From assembly GCA_028564705.1 (NCBI GenBank), contig JAPXFQ010002824.1:772501-836500 (forward strand): a DNA stretch of 64,000 nucleotides, read 5' to 3'. Below are positions 1-15,000 of the stretch, piece after piece. The stretch is from Apricaphanius iberus. Lineage: Eukaryota; Chordata; Actinopteri; Cyprinodontiformes; Aphaniidae. A program made the translations under genes and the position numbers. Under the pieces are notes generated by a model, which did no database searches, was not told the DNA's origin, and saw only the letters and a program-made list of their open reading frames with translations. Positions within the stretch are counted from its first letter, which is position 1. Each line of letters starts with the position of its first letter.

Positions 1-188
1 CCCCATGGGACTTTACCCTGTCTTATTATGTTCATTGAAGCATACAAACATTTTTAATATGCCGGCATTGTTCATTTTTGGTTATTTTGCCTCTTGCGAT
101 TGTGATTATTTCTCAAAAACTTTTCAAAAGTTTACTTTTATTGCTGAGTATCCTTTTCTTCAGAACTTAGAGTTTTGTAAGTTCTCAC

Positions 189-3100
189 CTGTAATGGTGT
201 GCGACTTTCCAGTTCAAAGCCTGGTACGATATCCTTCCAGGGCAGAAAGCGGTTGGTCTGGTGGTCAAGATAGTAGTCGAACACTGTTCCTTCTTTTGGC
301 AGCTTAACTGTCCTCATTTCTTTAGTCCACCACTGACTGAACTTTACCTGGTAATCATGCAGCTTAACATGCATAAAGAAAAAACACCAAATGCATATTA
401 ATCTATTGGAGAACTTTAAGAAATGAACTGTCCTATAGAGAGGAATGCAACTTACATCAGTCGTGCTAAATTAAAATGTAAACTGTTTGATTAATTCAAA
501 CAGAATTTAATTAAAAAGAATAGCAGCTAATTAGTTGCATGAAACTGAAATTAAAGGAAATTAAAATTGAAAAAGGAAAATGAAAAAATAAAAATTCAAG
601 TAAGAGCTGCATAAGTCAACACTATGGTAAAGTTGTTTTTTTCTTCACTCTGAAAGTTATTGCCTCTGCTAATTAGGTTGGTTTTGTCAGGGTTTGTCTG
701 TTTGTTTGTTGGCATCATAATTCAAAAGTTATAGATGGATTTTGATTAGGTTTCCAGAAGATGTCTGATCTTTACTCTCAAAACTATATATATTAAAAGA
801 TAAATGTGCCACTTTTCAAAGCCTAAAGTGGTCAAAAGTATGAGTCCTTTCAATTAGGTGAGGGAAATCTGGCTCTGTGCACTCTGAATTGTGCTGCTTT
901 TTTTATGCAGCACAATTGTGATAAACATCTAAAACAATAATACCCATCAGTGAAGAGGCGACAGAAAAGATCAAGTCACTGGACATTTTTAAAGCAGCTC
1001 TCTATACAATTAGACATGTCTTTCTGCTACATCTTTACAAAATAAACATTTGAGAAAACCTTCAGACATAAATGTAGACTTAAGTTTGATTAATGCAGTG
1101 TCAGCAGTTTGGTTACTTAAAATCTGCCTCAATAATTTTTTAGAACAATTATGTTCTTTGACAACACATGAAACAAAGTATTTTACTTTGTTAGTTTACT
1201 GCACAAAGCAAATGGATCCTTAATTACAATTACACTCTTAAATGAATCACTTAAATCATTAATTGTAGGTCAATTTGGGTCAAAAAGGTAAATTCTCAAG
1301 TATTTACTTAAATTGACTTAAAACTAATCAGTCACCTGATCTTTATAGAGGGCTCCTCCAAATGCCCAGATGCAAGCAAAGGTGAAATATGTCTCATAGA
1401 TTTCTCGAGGGGACTCAGCAGGAATATTTTCTACAGTTAAAAGGCAGTCGAGCAAAGTGCAGAGTGTCTGAATGAGAAAATAATTAATATGTCAGTTTTA
1501 TGACAGAAGATTTACAAACAGCTTACATACAATGAATATGCTTGTTTGCAATGTACCTGCACCATGGAGCTCTCTGGGATAGGGGTTACGGTTTTAAAAG
1601 TGCTTTTCATCTGTTCAAGACAACGAGGAACATATTTCTCAAAAAGTATCATCAGATGAGCACGTTCTGTTTGCCGTTCACGTCTTTCAATCCAGCTTGT
1701 AACATAACTGAGCGACAATGTTATATGCACAATGTAAGCTGAAATATTATACTACAACAGATTACACATAATGGAAATTGCAAAATAAATCCATGTAACT
1801 CACGGGTTCCAGCCCAAGTCCTGTTGGTTAACATAAATGATTCCTGCTCTAGACACTGTAGCAGGTGTGGCCATCCTTAGATGACTGATTTCAAAGACAA
1901 GCCTCATGGATGGGGTAAGCGGCACACGTTCATTACTGGCTAGAGTCAAGACCTAAAAGATTTTCCCAACCATTACATTTTAAAACATTATATTTGAGGC
2001 TCTAACTAAGCGATGTGTACAAAAAAATAGCGACACATCTCTTTATTTTAGAAGTACTATCTTAATGAATATAATTTCAACCAACAACAACAACAAAAAT
2101 CACACTGAAAACATTTATCGCTTTGACAAGGGGCTGGAAAGTAGTTAAACTCCAGGAAGTGATTACTGAAGGAGGAAGAAACATCTTTCTCTGCACACCA
2201 CCTTGGTTGCAATGAGTTGTACAATAGTGTATGAGTGAAAAGGAGGGAAGTACCTTGTTATCATCCATCACTGTGTTGAGTGATTCAATCCACATTGGAT
2301 CAATGTCTCCATCCAACACAATCCACTTAGGCCCAAGGTGGGAGATGTTCGCTTGCTCCCGCATCAGTGATGAAAGCAAACCTTGCAAAGACATTGAAGA
2401 AACCAAAGAGAAACCGAGTGGAAAGACTAAGCCATACTTTCAAGAAAACACTGTTTCTGCTGTCCTCATTTTGTTGCCTGCATTAAAAACTAAGACAAGT
2501 GGGTAGAAAATGCTCAAAAGAAAAAGAAAAAAAGCATAAAAAACCACAAACACATTCCAATCTTTCATTTTACTGCTAATTTCTGTGAATGTCAGTAACA
2601 GAAATATAAAGGGGGCTAAGTAAAAAAAGTCCATTGCGATATTCCTTAGAGTAGGATAAGAAGAAAAAAAAATTGTAACCAGCCCAGTCATTACCCTGAT
2701 CTGCCAGGAGTCTGTTTGCTAAACAGCTTACCTTTATTATAAACCAATATATAAGTAAATTAGATCTCCACGCATGGTAGCAGTTCCTATTCACTTACAT
2801 TAGTTTATGCTAATCTAAAGCAAACTGACTGCTGCCAGATCAGGAGAATTACTGGGCTGGTTACAACATACTTTTTTTCACTTATCTAACTCTGTAGAAT
2901 ATGACAATGGACACATTTTTTTTTTTACTTAGAGGTGGTATATTCCTTTAATTTCATATCAAAAAATCCATCCATCTCTTCTTATCCTTGAAGGGTCGCA
3001 GGGGGGCTTGAGCCCATCTCCAGTGGTCGTAGGGTGAGAGGCAAGATGTGGCAATAAATGCTAAGGAAACTATAACGTCTAATTATTGGACAATTTCCTT

Positions 3101-3991
3101 TGACTGTGTTGAAGTATGCAAAGGTATGGCTGTTGTGAAAGAAATTTGTCTGGTCCCTATGTTTAGGGTTGTACAATACAATACAACCAGAATACCTGCT
3201 TTATATTATGTCTTTATTCCCTCCTGCTTCCACAAGATGGAACAGGTATTGTGAAGGTATAGTCTAGTCTTCCATGAACTCTGTCCCACCAAGACTGGTG
3301 CATGTAAAAACAACAATGACCCAGTCTGGGTGAAGTTTTGCAAAATTCTTCAAGGATAGTTCTCCAGCAGATGTCTTTTATTTTGTATTTGAACTACCCA
3401 GGTTGTTTATTCATCCTTATAAAAGTATGTTTTGATTTCTGGTGTGCAGTTCAGTTCATATCGACTCTTGGTGTGTTTTCATGCTCCTTGTTAATTAACA
3501 AGTGTAATTAGATACTCTTGGACCACGGACGGAATCTTTCTCATCTTTTTCATTCAACACTTTTGTTACTGGTCAAATATTATAAGTCTGATTCCAAATT
3601 CAATGGCACTAATTCAGTTGATGATTTTTAATCTTTTCAAGACAGCTCAAATTTCAATTATTCCCTTAATCATTAAATACCAGTCTCTTTACCATCTTTC
3701 CACTCCCGAGTTCCAGGATGAATTAGTCCAAAAAGTTCATCTCTGTCTATTGCCTTTGGATTGAGGTCATTCCAGACTGGTTTCCATCTTAGCTTTGCAT
3801 ATGTTTTATGAAGAACTCTCAGGATCTGTTGAAAATGTCAACAACCCATATTTCACATAAATTACAAGACATTTAGATCCTTTTCCCATAAAACAAAAAG
3901 AGAAAAATCTGACCTTGCTTTTTCCAGTCCCTGCACTTCCAATGACAAAAACAGAGTGACGCACTGCCATGAGTTCCTCCAGTTGTACAAT
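189..3991 (-). CDS. dnah11: dnah11 exons 39-45: AAA2 and start of AAA3
   Basis: Exons: 3914-3991, 3693-3825, 2254-2381, 1804-1952, 1557-1707, 1336-1467, 189-362, about residues 2109-2423. Exon 39 carries the AAA2 P-loop GSAGTGKS; exon 40 [19 protein letters not shown]; exon 41 the AAA2 Walker B region [17 protein letters not shown]; exon 42 [18 protein letters not shown] and [11 protein letters not shown]; exon 43 [19 protein letters not shown]; exon 44 [10 protein letters not shown]; exon 45 [19 protein letters not shown], the lead-in to AAA3. Exon 45 ends CAG|gtgaga at 189, and its partner exon is outside the window. Positions 1-188 are intron. Confidence 0.93.
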
Positions 3992-6900
3992 CTACCAAAA
4001 AAACAGAAGTTTAGAAAAGTATCTGAGCATTATTTTTAGGTCATTTTCTTCACTTAATGACCAACCTTTAGAATAAAGGTTTCCTCAGGCTGAAGTCCAA
4101 GTTCCAGAGTAGATTCTCCGATGAGCTTCTCAAGTTCAATGTTTATTTCTCTCTCAGCCTCCAGGCCTGGAAACAGGTCCCCAAGCAGCCCCAGGAAGGC
4201 AGTTACATCTTCAGTCACAATTTTAGGTAAGTTGAAGTCCCGGAGTGCACGCATCAACACCTTGGAAATAATATGCTATTTTACATGAGGCCATATTTAT
4301 TTCTAAACTAAGTGTGGGTGATTCATATACATAATTCACCTGATCCTCTGGTTTAGTTTTGTCTTTTCTTCTCAGAGCACCAGCCAGAACCAGAACAGAT
4401 TTGACAGCACGCAAACCCCAGTCATAATGATCCTAAATAGTAAAAAAGACACTTCTACCAGTTTGCTTTCTAAAGGTTTTTTTGTGTGCTATTGATGTCC
4501 TAGAAACTCATATCAAAATTATTCATAAACGGTGTTGTAAACTGAAATTCTTCTATGGAGAATGTTTTCTTACCTGGTGAGAAAGTAAGTCTTTGCAGAG
4601 TTTGTACAGTGTAGTAAACTTCCTGGCTAAAAGCTTAGCACTACGGAAGCCTTCTGCCACCAACATAATCTCACAAATAAGCTCAGTGTCAGGCACCACC
4701 ATGGCACAGGGTCTGTGCAGGGCACAAACAGTTTTAATATAAAAATTTTTTTTATGCTTAAGGAACAATTTGTATCAAAGATTTGTGTTCATTCCAACCT
4801 AAAAAGAGCCTTGAGGTTCTCTGGTAGCTCAGCCCTGCCTGCATAGCCTGGGTTCATAGTGATAAAAATCCCAACTGATTTTTTTAATGCAATATCCTGA
4901 TTGAGGAACAGGAACCTAAACAGGGACATAAAAACTGATAGTGAAATGTACAAAATTATCTAATAAAACATGAATGTACTAAAACTCAATTACTTACCTT
5001 TCCTTTTTCGACCGAATAGCGTCTTGAATGGTTTTGACCTGCACTGCGACAACTGAGAGAACATCCACAGGGATACGGTTGAATTCATCAAAGCAGCCCC
5101 ATGCTCCAGTTTGAGCAAGACCCTTGTAGATGTTTCCAATTGACTTAGGTTGAAAAAAATAGAAACACATAAAGCCCCTTGTTTCTTCATTACAATTATG
5201 CACAGCCTTATGATGGTCTATCTATATAACAGTGTAACAGCAAATAAGTGTATAATAATGTACAGTTACAATGAGGTTTGATGCTGTGAAGTCACGAAAA
5301 GTGAAACAGTTAAGGATGAATGGATAGCTGTGCAAAGAACTGTTGATTTACAATTTCAACCCACCTTGTAGTCCATCTGTTCAGAACAGTTAAAGATGTA
5401 CACCATAACACCCATAGCTCTGCCAAGATCCTTTGTAGTCTCAGTTTTCCCAGTTCCAGCAGGGCCTGCTGGGGCTCCACTCATGATCAGGTGGAGCGAC
5501 TGAGTCAGTGTGATGTAACACCTAAAATAAAAAAACGAGAAAAAAGTGCTTTTTATTCATCATTTATTTACTTCAAATTCAAAAATACTTTATTGATCCC
5601 AGAGAGCAATTAGGTGATTTAAATTGTAAATTTACTACAGCAAAAAAGATTTTGTTACCGGTCAGTGAGGGGAGTTATGACTAGACGAGAAGTATTTCCA
5701 ATATACTCGTACAGGTAAAGGAACTGAGCATCACAGATGTTGACATAGCATTCGTGCAGTTTCTCATTCCAGCGATGTCGAAGCTGGGAAAGCCACTGGA
5801 AGGCCTTAGAGCTAGTGACCTTTCAGTTGACATAAAAACACACTTGTAATCTACAACCTCATGATAAACATGAATATTATGTGAAAGATGATAAACTCTA
5901 GATTCTAGCTTAAAAGTACTTAAGTATCTTTTCAGGTTATTTGACACAACCTTTTGGTCGATGAGATTGGCAACAATATCTCTGGCATGAACATCAACAG
6001 TGCAGACAGTCATGATCTTCTGTCTGTTACCAGGGCTCAGCTCACCAAGGAGCATTTCAATGAGTATGTTGAGCTGGAAAACCTATATAGGAAAAACAAA
6101 GTCAAGCAAATTTAAATAGAATAGGAGAGCTTACAATCAAATGTAGGAGTGAAATGACGATACTTAATAGTGCTTGGGTCAAGATCGTGTCAGTAATGGG
6201 TATTAAACATAATTAAAATGTTAGAATAATATGTATCGTGTCTGTTATGATCCTTTGGGTTCAATTTGTACTTCTCTTCTGGATAATTTTTTGTTATCTA
6301 CTCACTTTTTTTTTATTTATTTATTTATTTTTTTTTACGTGTCCTGTCTAGCAGTATGCTACTCAGAATTGGTGTCTGAGTACCAAGTACAAGCCCAACA
6401 GTTTTACTTTCCCAAGCAGAGTATTACAGCTTCGCTGTAGTACGCCACTTGATGTATATGTATGAAAAATCTTTATTAGTGATTACTGTGGGTTCAATTT
6501 CCTGACGTCATGGACATTAAACTGAGACAAGAAGGGAGAAAGGAAGAAGGTGAAGAAAAGAAACCGGACCAACAGAGGGGCGAACCGATGACACAAGACA
6601 GGGAGGCAAATAAAGAACACAAGAAAACATCCCAGTCCTCCACCTCTGCCGGACGGCAGAGAAACAGTAATACAAAACAAAAACAACAAAGTGTACAGAA
6701 CCAAACCAATAGTTCGGATCTGGTAGAATAAACAAAGAATTACACATTCACTACACACAAGCATTGATTAATGAACATAATACAAATGTTTCTGGTAAGC
6801 TCCTGTGAACAACTAACTAATGATGATAACCTCAGCTTAAGATATGTCCGTCCTCACCTATGTCCCCACACCTATGTGTGTGCGAGCATGCAGGTCGGAA

Positions 6901-9900
6901 TAAGGTTTCCCCATGCAAGTGATTGATAGCTGGTGTAAGGAACCGTCAATCCGTCCTACAGGAATCGGCACAGACATGGAGGAGGCAAGAGATGTATGCA
7001 TCCAGCGTCCCACAGAGTACAGAGTCCACAGGCGGATCAGCGCAGGGTCGATCACCCGCCAAGAGGGGAACAGATGGAAGCCCCAGGGGAGCACCCACCA
7101 GCCGCGATGCTGGGGCCCGAGAGATCGCAGTGACGAGCCCACGGGCTCCGCCGGTAACCGGCTACGCCAGGGCGGGCCCGGACCAGGAACCGGAGGCCAC
7201 GGGGACCAGGGGCACCCCACCCCCCAGCGGGGCCCCAACCAGTGACCAGCCGACAAGGGTCCCCCGCCGCCGCCGCAGGCAAGGAGGACCCGCAGCCAAC
7301 CGACGGACAACACACGCCGCCGCCACCCCGGACCAGTACCCACCGCCAACAACCCGGCCCGCCCCCACACATCCACACGCCAGGGAGCCACAGCGGATGT
7401 ACGCCCTCCCCAGGCCGCGCCCAGCCGGCACCTGGACATCCAGATCTTCCAGCTCCAGGGTCCAGATCCCGCCCCACGTGGGGCGCCAAGATCAGGGGCC
7501 CAGCCAATGCCGGACAGCCCCACCAGGCGAACAGACCAGCCAGCTGAAGTCCTGGAACCGGCAGGAGGATTGGGCGCCAGGCACGGTCCCCACCGATCCA
7601 CCGGACGGCACCTACCTATTCTACAAACCCGGCACCCCCATAAGAGGTGCCTCAGTCAATCCAAGGAGGACATCGGCCCGAAACAGCGGCCGCCCGACAC
7701 ACCGGACCACCCAGGACCCGCCCGACATGCACCAGGACCGAGCCGGGCCGCAACCGGGACCCCCAGCCCCAGGCATCGAGAGTCATCATCAACCAGCGGG
7801 CAGGAGCAACCATCACCGACGGGGAGTGACGGGGAGGGAAGAAGATGCATCAGGCCAGAGAGCAGCCAAACACCCAACCTGACAGGTAGACATAGACAGA
7901 CAGAGACACTCATACGTACCCTCCCTTTCTTGTGTACACATTCTTACAAATACAGGACATACGAAAAAAGGACGCTATACCCTCATTCATACCCCCCATA
8001 CGTACACTATACTCCATACTCCCAGGCCCAGGGACAGACACCCCAGTAGAGAACCCTGCCCCTGCACCCAGGAGACAGACCCCTTTGCCCACCAGGACGG
8101 GGACAAGTAGACCGCCAAGGCCCCACACCGGCAAGAGCAGCCCACCAGCCCAGGACCCCGACCAGACGGCGTGATGTTCTATCCGGGCTCCGACCCCTGA
8201 TGGTCCAACGAACAGGGGTGTGGAAAGACCCCCCAGCCTCTCTCCCCCAGCTCAATGTGGTGTTGTTGCGTGTTGTTCTAATGTGCACTTAAAACAGAGG
8301 GGGGGGGACATGGGAATACTGCCGGGTACCCCCATCTCCCCCCCCGGGCCCTCAGTGTCTAGATGCGTTTAACCAGTGGGTGCCGGCACCACAGGCGAGG
8401 CCCCCTCAACGGGGGGGTCTCGCCTGTGGCGCCACACCGCCAGGTCCCTACATGTGCGTTCCCTGTAAATGTTGCAAGTGTAGTGTCTAAATTGCTCAAT
8501 AAAATCGGGACCCAGGCCGCCACCGGGTAGCGAAGACGGAAGCTCCATCCCGCACCCCAGTGACGTGCCCACGTCCCAAGGCCTTGTGAATGGTAGAATG
8601 AAGGAGCAGGTGGACAGAGGCATGGGGATGGGGAGAAAATAACTGGGGTGACCATTGCCAACCCCAGGGAGCCAGCTCCCCTGCTGACTCCAATAGGCAC
8701 CCCCGTTCGGCCCGATCCACCAGGGGTGGGAGGCCCCAGCACGTCCAGTCGGGGCCCACGGCAGCGGTACCGCCGAGCCCCATGGGGGCCCCGGCAATCC
8801 ACCAGCCCCCATGCCAGGGGCATACCTAAATCCTCCCCAACATTCACACTGCTAACAAAACACATGTCACTAGACACCCAGGTTGAGTTTAGCCCCCCCT
8901 CACCCTCAACGCCCTCCCCCCTCCCGTCCCAAGCGCACCCCGTTAAAAAGAGCGCCTGTGCTAGATGGTAAAAAGCCTCCCCGCCAATAAGAGACGCCCC
9001 AGGCACCGCCAGCGTCCGAGGACCCCCGGGCCGAGGCCGGAACCCGGCGCACCACCGACTCGGGTACCCCGGACATGCCGCGCCAGGCCCGTGAGCAGAC
9101 CGAAGTCCCGGGCGGCCAATCCCCAGGCCGACATCCTCCAGCCTTGCTACTACCGCCCGATGGCCGGGTGGCAACAGAACCCAGCACGTCCACCCACCAG
9201 CCCACACCCCACCAACTGGTCAGTCACCGTGGAGGCCGACCAACACCGGCCAGAGCCCCCCACCCCAGCACCCCCGCGAGGGCTAAGACCAAGACCCAGG
9301 AGCCATGTCCAGTGTCAATATAGCCGATCGGGCCCGGAGACGCCGGCCACCCGCCACGGCCTCTCGCCGACGCCCGGACGCGGCAAGCGGCCACCGGGGA
9401 GCAAGCGACAGGAACCAGCCCGGGGAGATGGAAAGGGCAGCAGCGCCCGCCAACCACCGGCCGACCACAGCCCCCCCCCAGCCGGCACCGACGGCAGCGG
9501 CCCCCCCCGGCCAAGCCCCGCCAGGGCCCCAGCCGGGGGGCGCGCCGCCCCAGAACCCCGAGCCCCAGGCCCAGTCCAGACCCCCCCAGAGCAGCACAGC
9601 ACCAGGCCAGTAACCCGTGTCCGCCAGCACGACCCCTCTAAGGCGCCGCATGCAGCCACTAGGAGTCACCACACAAAGACCCCAAAGTCCCACCCCAGGC
9701 GAGGGTCTCGGCACCTATCGCCGAACCGCAAGCGGACCCACCCCCAAGGACCTCCCCGCAGTCACCACCAACCCTTAAGCTCCACATCGGCAACCGTGTC
9801 CCACAGAACGGAATCAAGGGCCCGACCCCACTAGGTGATGGAACTGATCAAGGGTGACCAGAAAGATTGATCAGATGTGGAGGCAGATGCCGTTTCTAGA

Positions 9901-11939
9901 CCAATGTAATCCAGAAGGAGATCTCTATATTGATTAATATTCAGAGTATTTTTATTTTTCCAGTTCAAGAGGATATTTTTCTTAGCGATGCATAAGGCGA
10001 TGTAAAATAATTGCATAGACTTTGTATCCATGGTAACTTCATCTATATTTCCCAGCAAGCAAACTCTGGGAGCAGGTGTGATATTACATTTCAGACACTT
10101 TGATAGATCTTCACATATCTGGTACCAATATTTCTTAACAGGTGGGCAGAACCAAAGAGCATGAATATAATTGTCTGGTAGATTGCTTGTACATTGTAAA
10201 CAGGTATCAGACGGCGTATAACCCATCTTGAACATCCGTTGCCCTGTATAATGCACTCTATGAAGGATTTTATATTGTATTAATCGTAGATTAGGATTCT
10301 TAAGAAATTTGAAGGTTCTTAATGAAATTTGAGACCAGAGGTTTTGGTCTATTGAGATGGACAAGTCCATCTCCCATTTTGAAATCGGAAGGGCTATTGA
10401 TTCATCTATTCTATTTAATGTTTTGTATATTTTAGATAGCAGTTTGGGAGGGTTAAGATTAAGGAAGTCTAAAACTTTTCCTGGAATTTGTAAATCAACT
10501 GTATTGAGCCTAAATTTATTTTTTATAATTGATTTAATTTGTTGGTATTCTAAGAATTTATTCTTGTTAATTCCGAATTGTGTAACCAATGTATTAAAGG
10601 GGATAAAGTCTGTTCCATCAAATATATGCTCCAGGTATTCAATTCCTTTACAACTCCAGCCCGGAAAGTTAATCATGCATTTTTTTTGTAAGATATCCGG
10701 GTTATTCCAGATGGGTGTACGCCTGCATGGGACTAGTGAGGTCTTTGTCATTTTAAGAAATTCCCACCAAGCTGTCAGAGAGGAGCTGATATTTATACTT
10801 TTGAAACATTCATTTTGTTTTATATTTGAGCTAACAAAAGGTAGATCTGAAAGTTTTATCTTATTGCATAGTGTCTGTTCTACATCTACCCAGCACTCAT
10901 CGATATAACTGTGTTTTACCCATCTTGATGTGTATTGGAGTCTGTTGGCTAAGAAATAATGACGAAAGTTTGGTAGGTCTAGACCTCCTTTATCTTTGGA
11001 CTTCTGTAGTGTTTTTAAGCTGATACGTGGGGGTTTATCTTTCCAAAGGAATTTAGAAACAGAAGAGTCCAGAGATCTAAACCAATCAGGTGATGGTTTG
11101 CTTGGGATCATTGAGAATAAATAATTGATTCTAGGCAAAACCATCATTTTTATTGTAGCTACCCTTCCAATAAGTGATATTGGAAGGGATTTCCATCTTG
11201 CCAGATCATCTTCCACTTTTTTTAAAAGTGGGACGTAGTTTAGCTTAGATAAGTCTGCCAGTCTTGGTGAGATATGGATACCTAGATATGTAATATTTCC
11301 GGACCGGAGCTGTAAAGCAACAGGACTCTGGTAAGAACAGTTGATAGGAAGGACTGTAGATTTTAACCAATTTATGGAATAGTCTGAAACTCTTGAGTAA
11401 GATTTTATTAACTCAATTACCTGATACAAGGAAGTTTGTGAATGCTGTAGAAAAAGTAGTACATCATCTGCGTATAAACTGATTTTATGTTCTATTTTGT
11501 TGCATTGTATACCTTTAACATTATTATTTTGCCTGATTGCTGCTGCTAATGGTTCAATAAAAATAGCAAAGAGGGAGGGAGAAAGTGGACATCCCTGCCT
11601 GGTACCTCTCTGAAGAAAGAACCTTGATGATGTTTCTCACTTTTTTAGACTTTACTATTTTATTCTGTTCGTTTGTCAGTATATTCATTTGTTTTCCCTC
11701 ATATGTTTTGAATTGTGTGATCTTAGATTTGTGCTATTCTTTCACCCCTTACTTGTAGTTTATGTGTGTCTCAACTCTTCTATGTTTATCATTCACCTTC
11801 TCTCAGGCTGCCAGTATACTCCCCTTCACAGCTGTTGTCTATCTCTTGATTCCCCTCTGCCTTTGACTCTTCGTCAGCTGGATATATTTGCCTCTGATTT
11901 GTCATGTTGGTTCCATGTCATTCTCCATTCCTTTCTCAA

Positions 11940-12003
<64 letters not shown>

Positions 12004-15000
12004 TGATTGGTTTCATTGTTCTTTCTAGCTACTTCTGTGATCACCAGTTTCCCATCCTGCTGTTCTGCCTGTAATTTGTTGTTTACTAAATGTATCTATC
12101 TATTAAATGATCATTTCACATTTCTGTCTGACTTTTTGTTCTACTTTAAACTCACCAAACACAAGGCTTAATCCATGATATTCTGATTTATAATTTCCAT
12201 AAATTTATGTTTTATACCATTGGAAAGATATATATATATATATTTTTACCATTTATGCCAATAAAGAACACAATTATAAGTGTGAACACAGCAGTTGTCT
12301 TTGTCACCCACCCCACCATTCCCTCCCGGAGGAAGACTCACATTTTGCAGCCTGCTTCCTCTCACAAATCCAATACAACTTGAACAAACACAGTGTTTTT
12401 ACATCCACAAAGGTTAATTTGATGTTCTCCAATAACAAGTGATACATCCACAGCCTAACATAATCTGCTCTGAAAATTCAACAAATTTCCCTCCTTGGGA
12501 CGACGTTTCTCAATGTTTTTTAATCAGATTCTTATATCATGTGGATTTCCCACTACAAATCACACTGTGCATGCCCGAAGGGCTTAGCGTATGACCCATA
12601 ACTTGTTTGATCCAATAGCTGACAGGTTACCCTGGTATTATGTGGCAAAATAGTCAGCTATTTGCTGATTCATAAATTTACAAAAAATCCCAGCTTTCCA
12701 AAACGGTGGCATGCCGTCCTTCAAAACAAACTGGAAACCATTTCTCAACTATTTCCACCTCAATCCAAACTGAAGCTGATGCCACGCACCTTCTTGCACA
12801 TATTTCCTCATGTCTTTTCACATTTCTATCAAACGAAGAAATAATACTATAGCGCTGCCCTGGTATTATTAATAATGCTACAATATATATATTCTGGTAT
12901 TGTATAATAATACTGTAGCAGTGCTACACATTCATTTAGAACAAGATACACACTTAGACTAATTATTTATGGTATATGATTAAAACAAATATTACAAACA
13001 TTAATTATATTTCTCAATAATACACTGCTATTATTAGTGATGATGAGGATGTTAGTAATGACTATCATTATTAATATTATTATTAATTTATTAGTATAAG
13101 AAGTATTACTACTAGTGTACTATAAGGATGATTGTTATATAATTATGATCATGAATGTGTATTACTGTTATTGTTATCGTTTATTTATTTGACATTTTAT
13201 TATTCATTTATTTGGCCTTTGCTATTTTATCTACTTCCTGATATAATTATTACTATATTATCTCACTCTAGGATTCCAATTTGCCATTACAGCTACTATT
13301 GTTCTTATTATTATGGTTATTGTTACCACAGTTATAAATAGTATTACTAAAGTAATCAAATTGATTATACAAAATTATTTTATTTTATTATTATTTGCCA
13401 TGAAGAGTTTTTTGTGGTTGTTTTATTGTGAATGTTATTAATGCTAATATACTGTATCATCAGGTATTTAGAGCACATGTACACAGACATATTTTTATTC
13501 AGGAATGCAAACGATTCAATTGTTGTTCCATTGAGGTTCAATTTGATGTTTCACTTTTTCACTGTATATACATACACTGTTCTCACTGTCATTTCACCCT
13601 TCACACAAGCAAATGAAAAAATAAAATAAAATTAAAAAAGAAAACGGCCCACGTAAAGAAGCTTATCCAAACGAAACAAAAGAAAGGAAAGGATTACGCA
13701 CCGTTACACACGGTAAGTAACCCTTTGAGTGCTTGGTCAAAACACACTTTATTGTTTTTCAACATTCTGCTGTGGAGCTTTGTTTGAGACAAGACAGTGG
13801 TGATTTTGGGAGGGTTTTTTTTATCTAGAAGGAAATAGCAGATTTGGCACAGATTGAACCATTTTTTGGGCACATTTGACCTTTAGTTTATGGTATTTAT
13901 ATACAAATGATGTAAAATGTTCATTTTTTGGTTTACTACTGTCCTTTTTTTGTGGATAAAGGTTGTAAATCAGACTTTAGACCCAAAATGTTTTGAGGGT
14001 CACCACACAATTCAAAAACTATTTTTTGAGCAAATATTTTATAAATTTTAATAAGCAAAGACAACATTTTATTTTTTCCTCTGTGTTAAAAACAAATATA
14101 TAATTGGACAACAATTTCACTTAGACATTTTTTCACAGTTCTGTGAAATATTTTTTGAGTGTTTTCTTTCCAACGAGACCCCATCCATATCTCTACTCCA
14201 CACGGTTCAACAACAGCTTTAATTTGAATTTTGAGTTTTGAAAATATTTTGGGCGGAAATTGCAGGAATGTTAAGGGGTTAATCAATGTTTTTACAAGAC
14301 TTTCCCCCAACAAAGAGTTGTTTTAATCCTGTAACTTGAGCTACTTTTGTTCCAACATCTGCAAATCAAGCCCCCATCAGTAGTGTTGGTTATTAGTTTG
14401 AGTAAATAAATGGTTATTTCTCTCCTTTTGTAAATAAACCTTGTATTTCGGAAAGTCACTGTTGTACGTCTTATTCAACACACACACACATATGGCAAGG
14501 TTTCATGATCAATAGATGGTAAATAATTAACTCTTCAGATTAGGAGACTGATATAGAGATTTCGCTATTAAAATAGTTCCTGGTAGTCCAGGTGGTGCCC
14601 CAAAATATTAATACTTTTTTCATAAATTTATTTCATTGACTAATAATAGCTAAATGGCTGCATTTTCCTCTTAAATCAACAACAGAGCTTAATCCAAAAC
14701 CGTAAGGTGTCTGTGGTTCTCTAGATCCATTTTTTTTGCTGGTGATAGAGGAGAGACAGCTTGGGGACAGTAAATCATATTCCAGGATTTATAATAAGGC
14801 CAGTATCTGCTTTATTAGAACTGCAACATTGTACAGCACATTTTTGTTTACTTTATCAGGGTTGTAACGTGGCATCAGTCAGATCTATATGTAGCCCCGC
14901 CCCATCTCGAGCCCACAAATTTTGATCTGGAATCTTTGCAGCAGAAACCGTCTGAACGAGGGAGGGCCACCTGGTAGAATATTTTGAGCTGATTGGAAGA

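Larger units (their letters stand above)
6460..11640 (-). mobile_element. 5'-truncated L1/Tx1-type LINE with long GC-rich 3' region
   Basis: On the minus strand, an open ORF2 segment (11640 to 9831) is followed by roughly 3.3 kb without a plausible gene, mostly very GC-rich, ending near an AATAAA at about 6477. The 5' end is truncated inside the reverse-transcriptase domain, as is common for L1-type insertions. I could not find a clear target-site duplication, so both ends are approximate. The GC-rich block could be a separate insertion, but it starts directly after the ORF2 stop. Confidence 0.65.

Noticed and set aside
6858..9834. Long open frames (about 150-320 codons) on both strands in the GC-rich block
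   Set aside because: They overlap on opposite strands, are low complexity, and are expected by chance in stop-poor GC-rich DNA.
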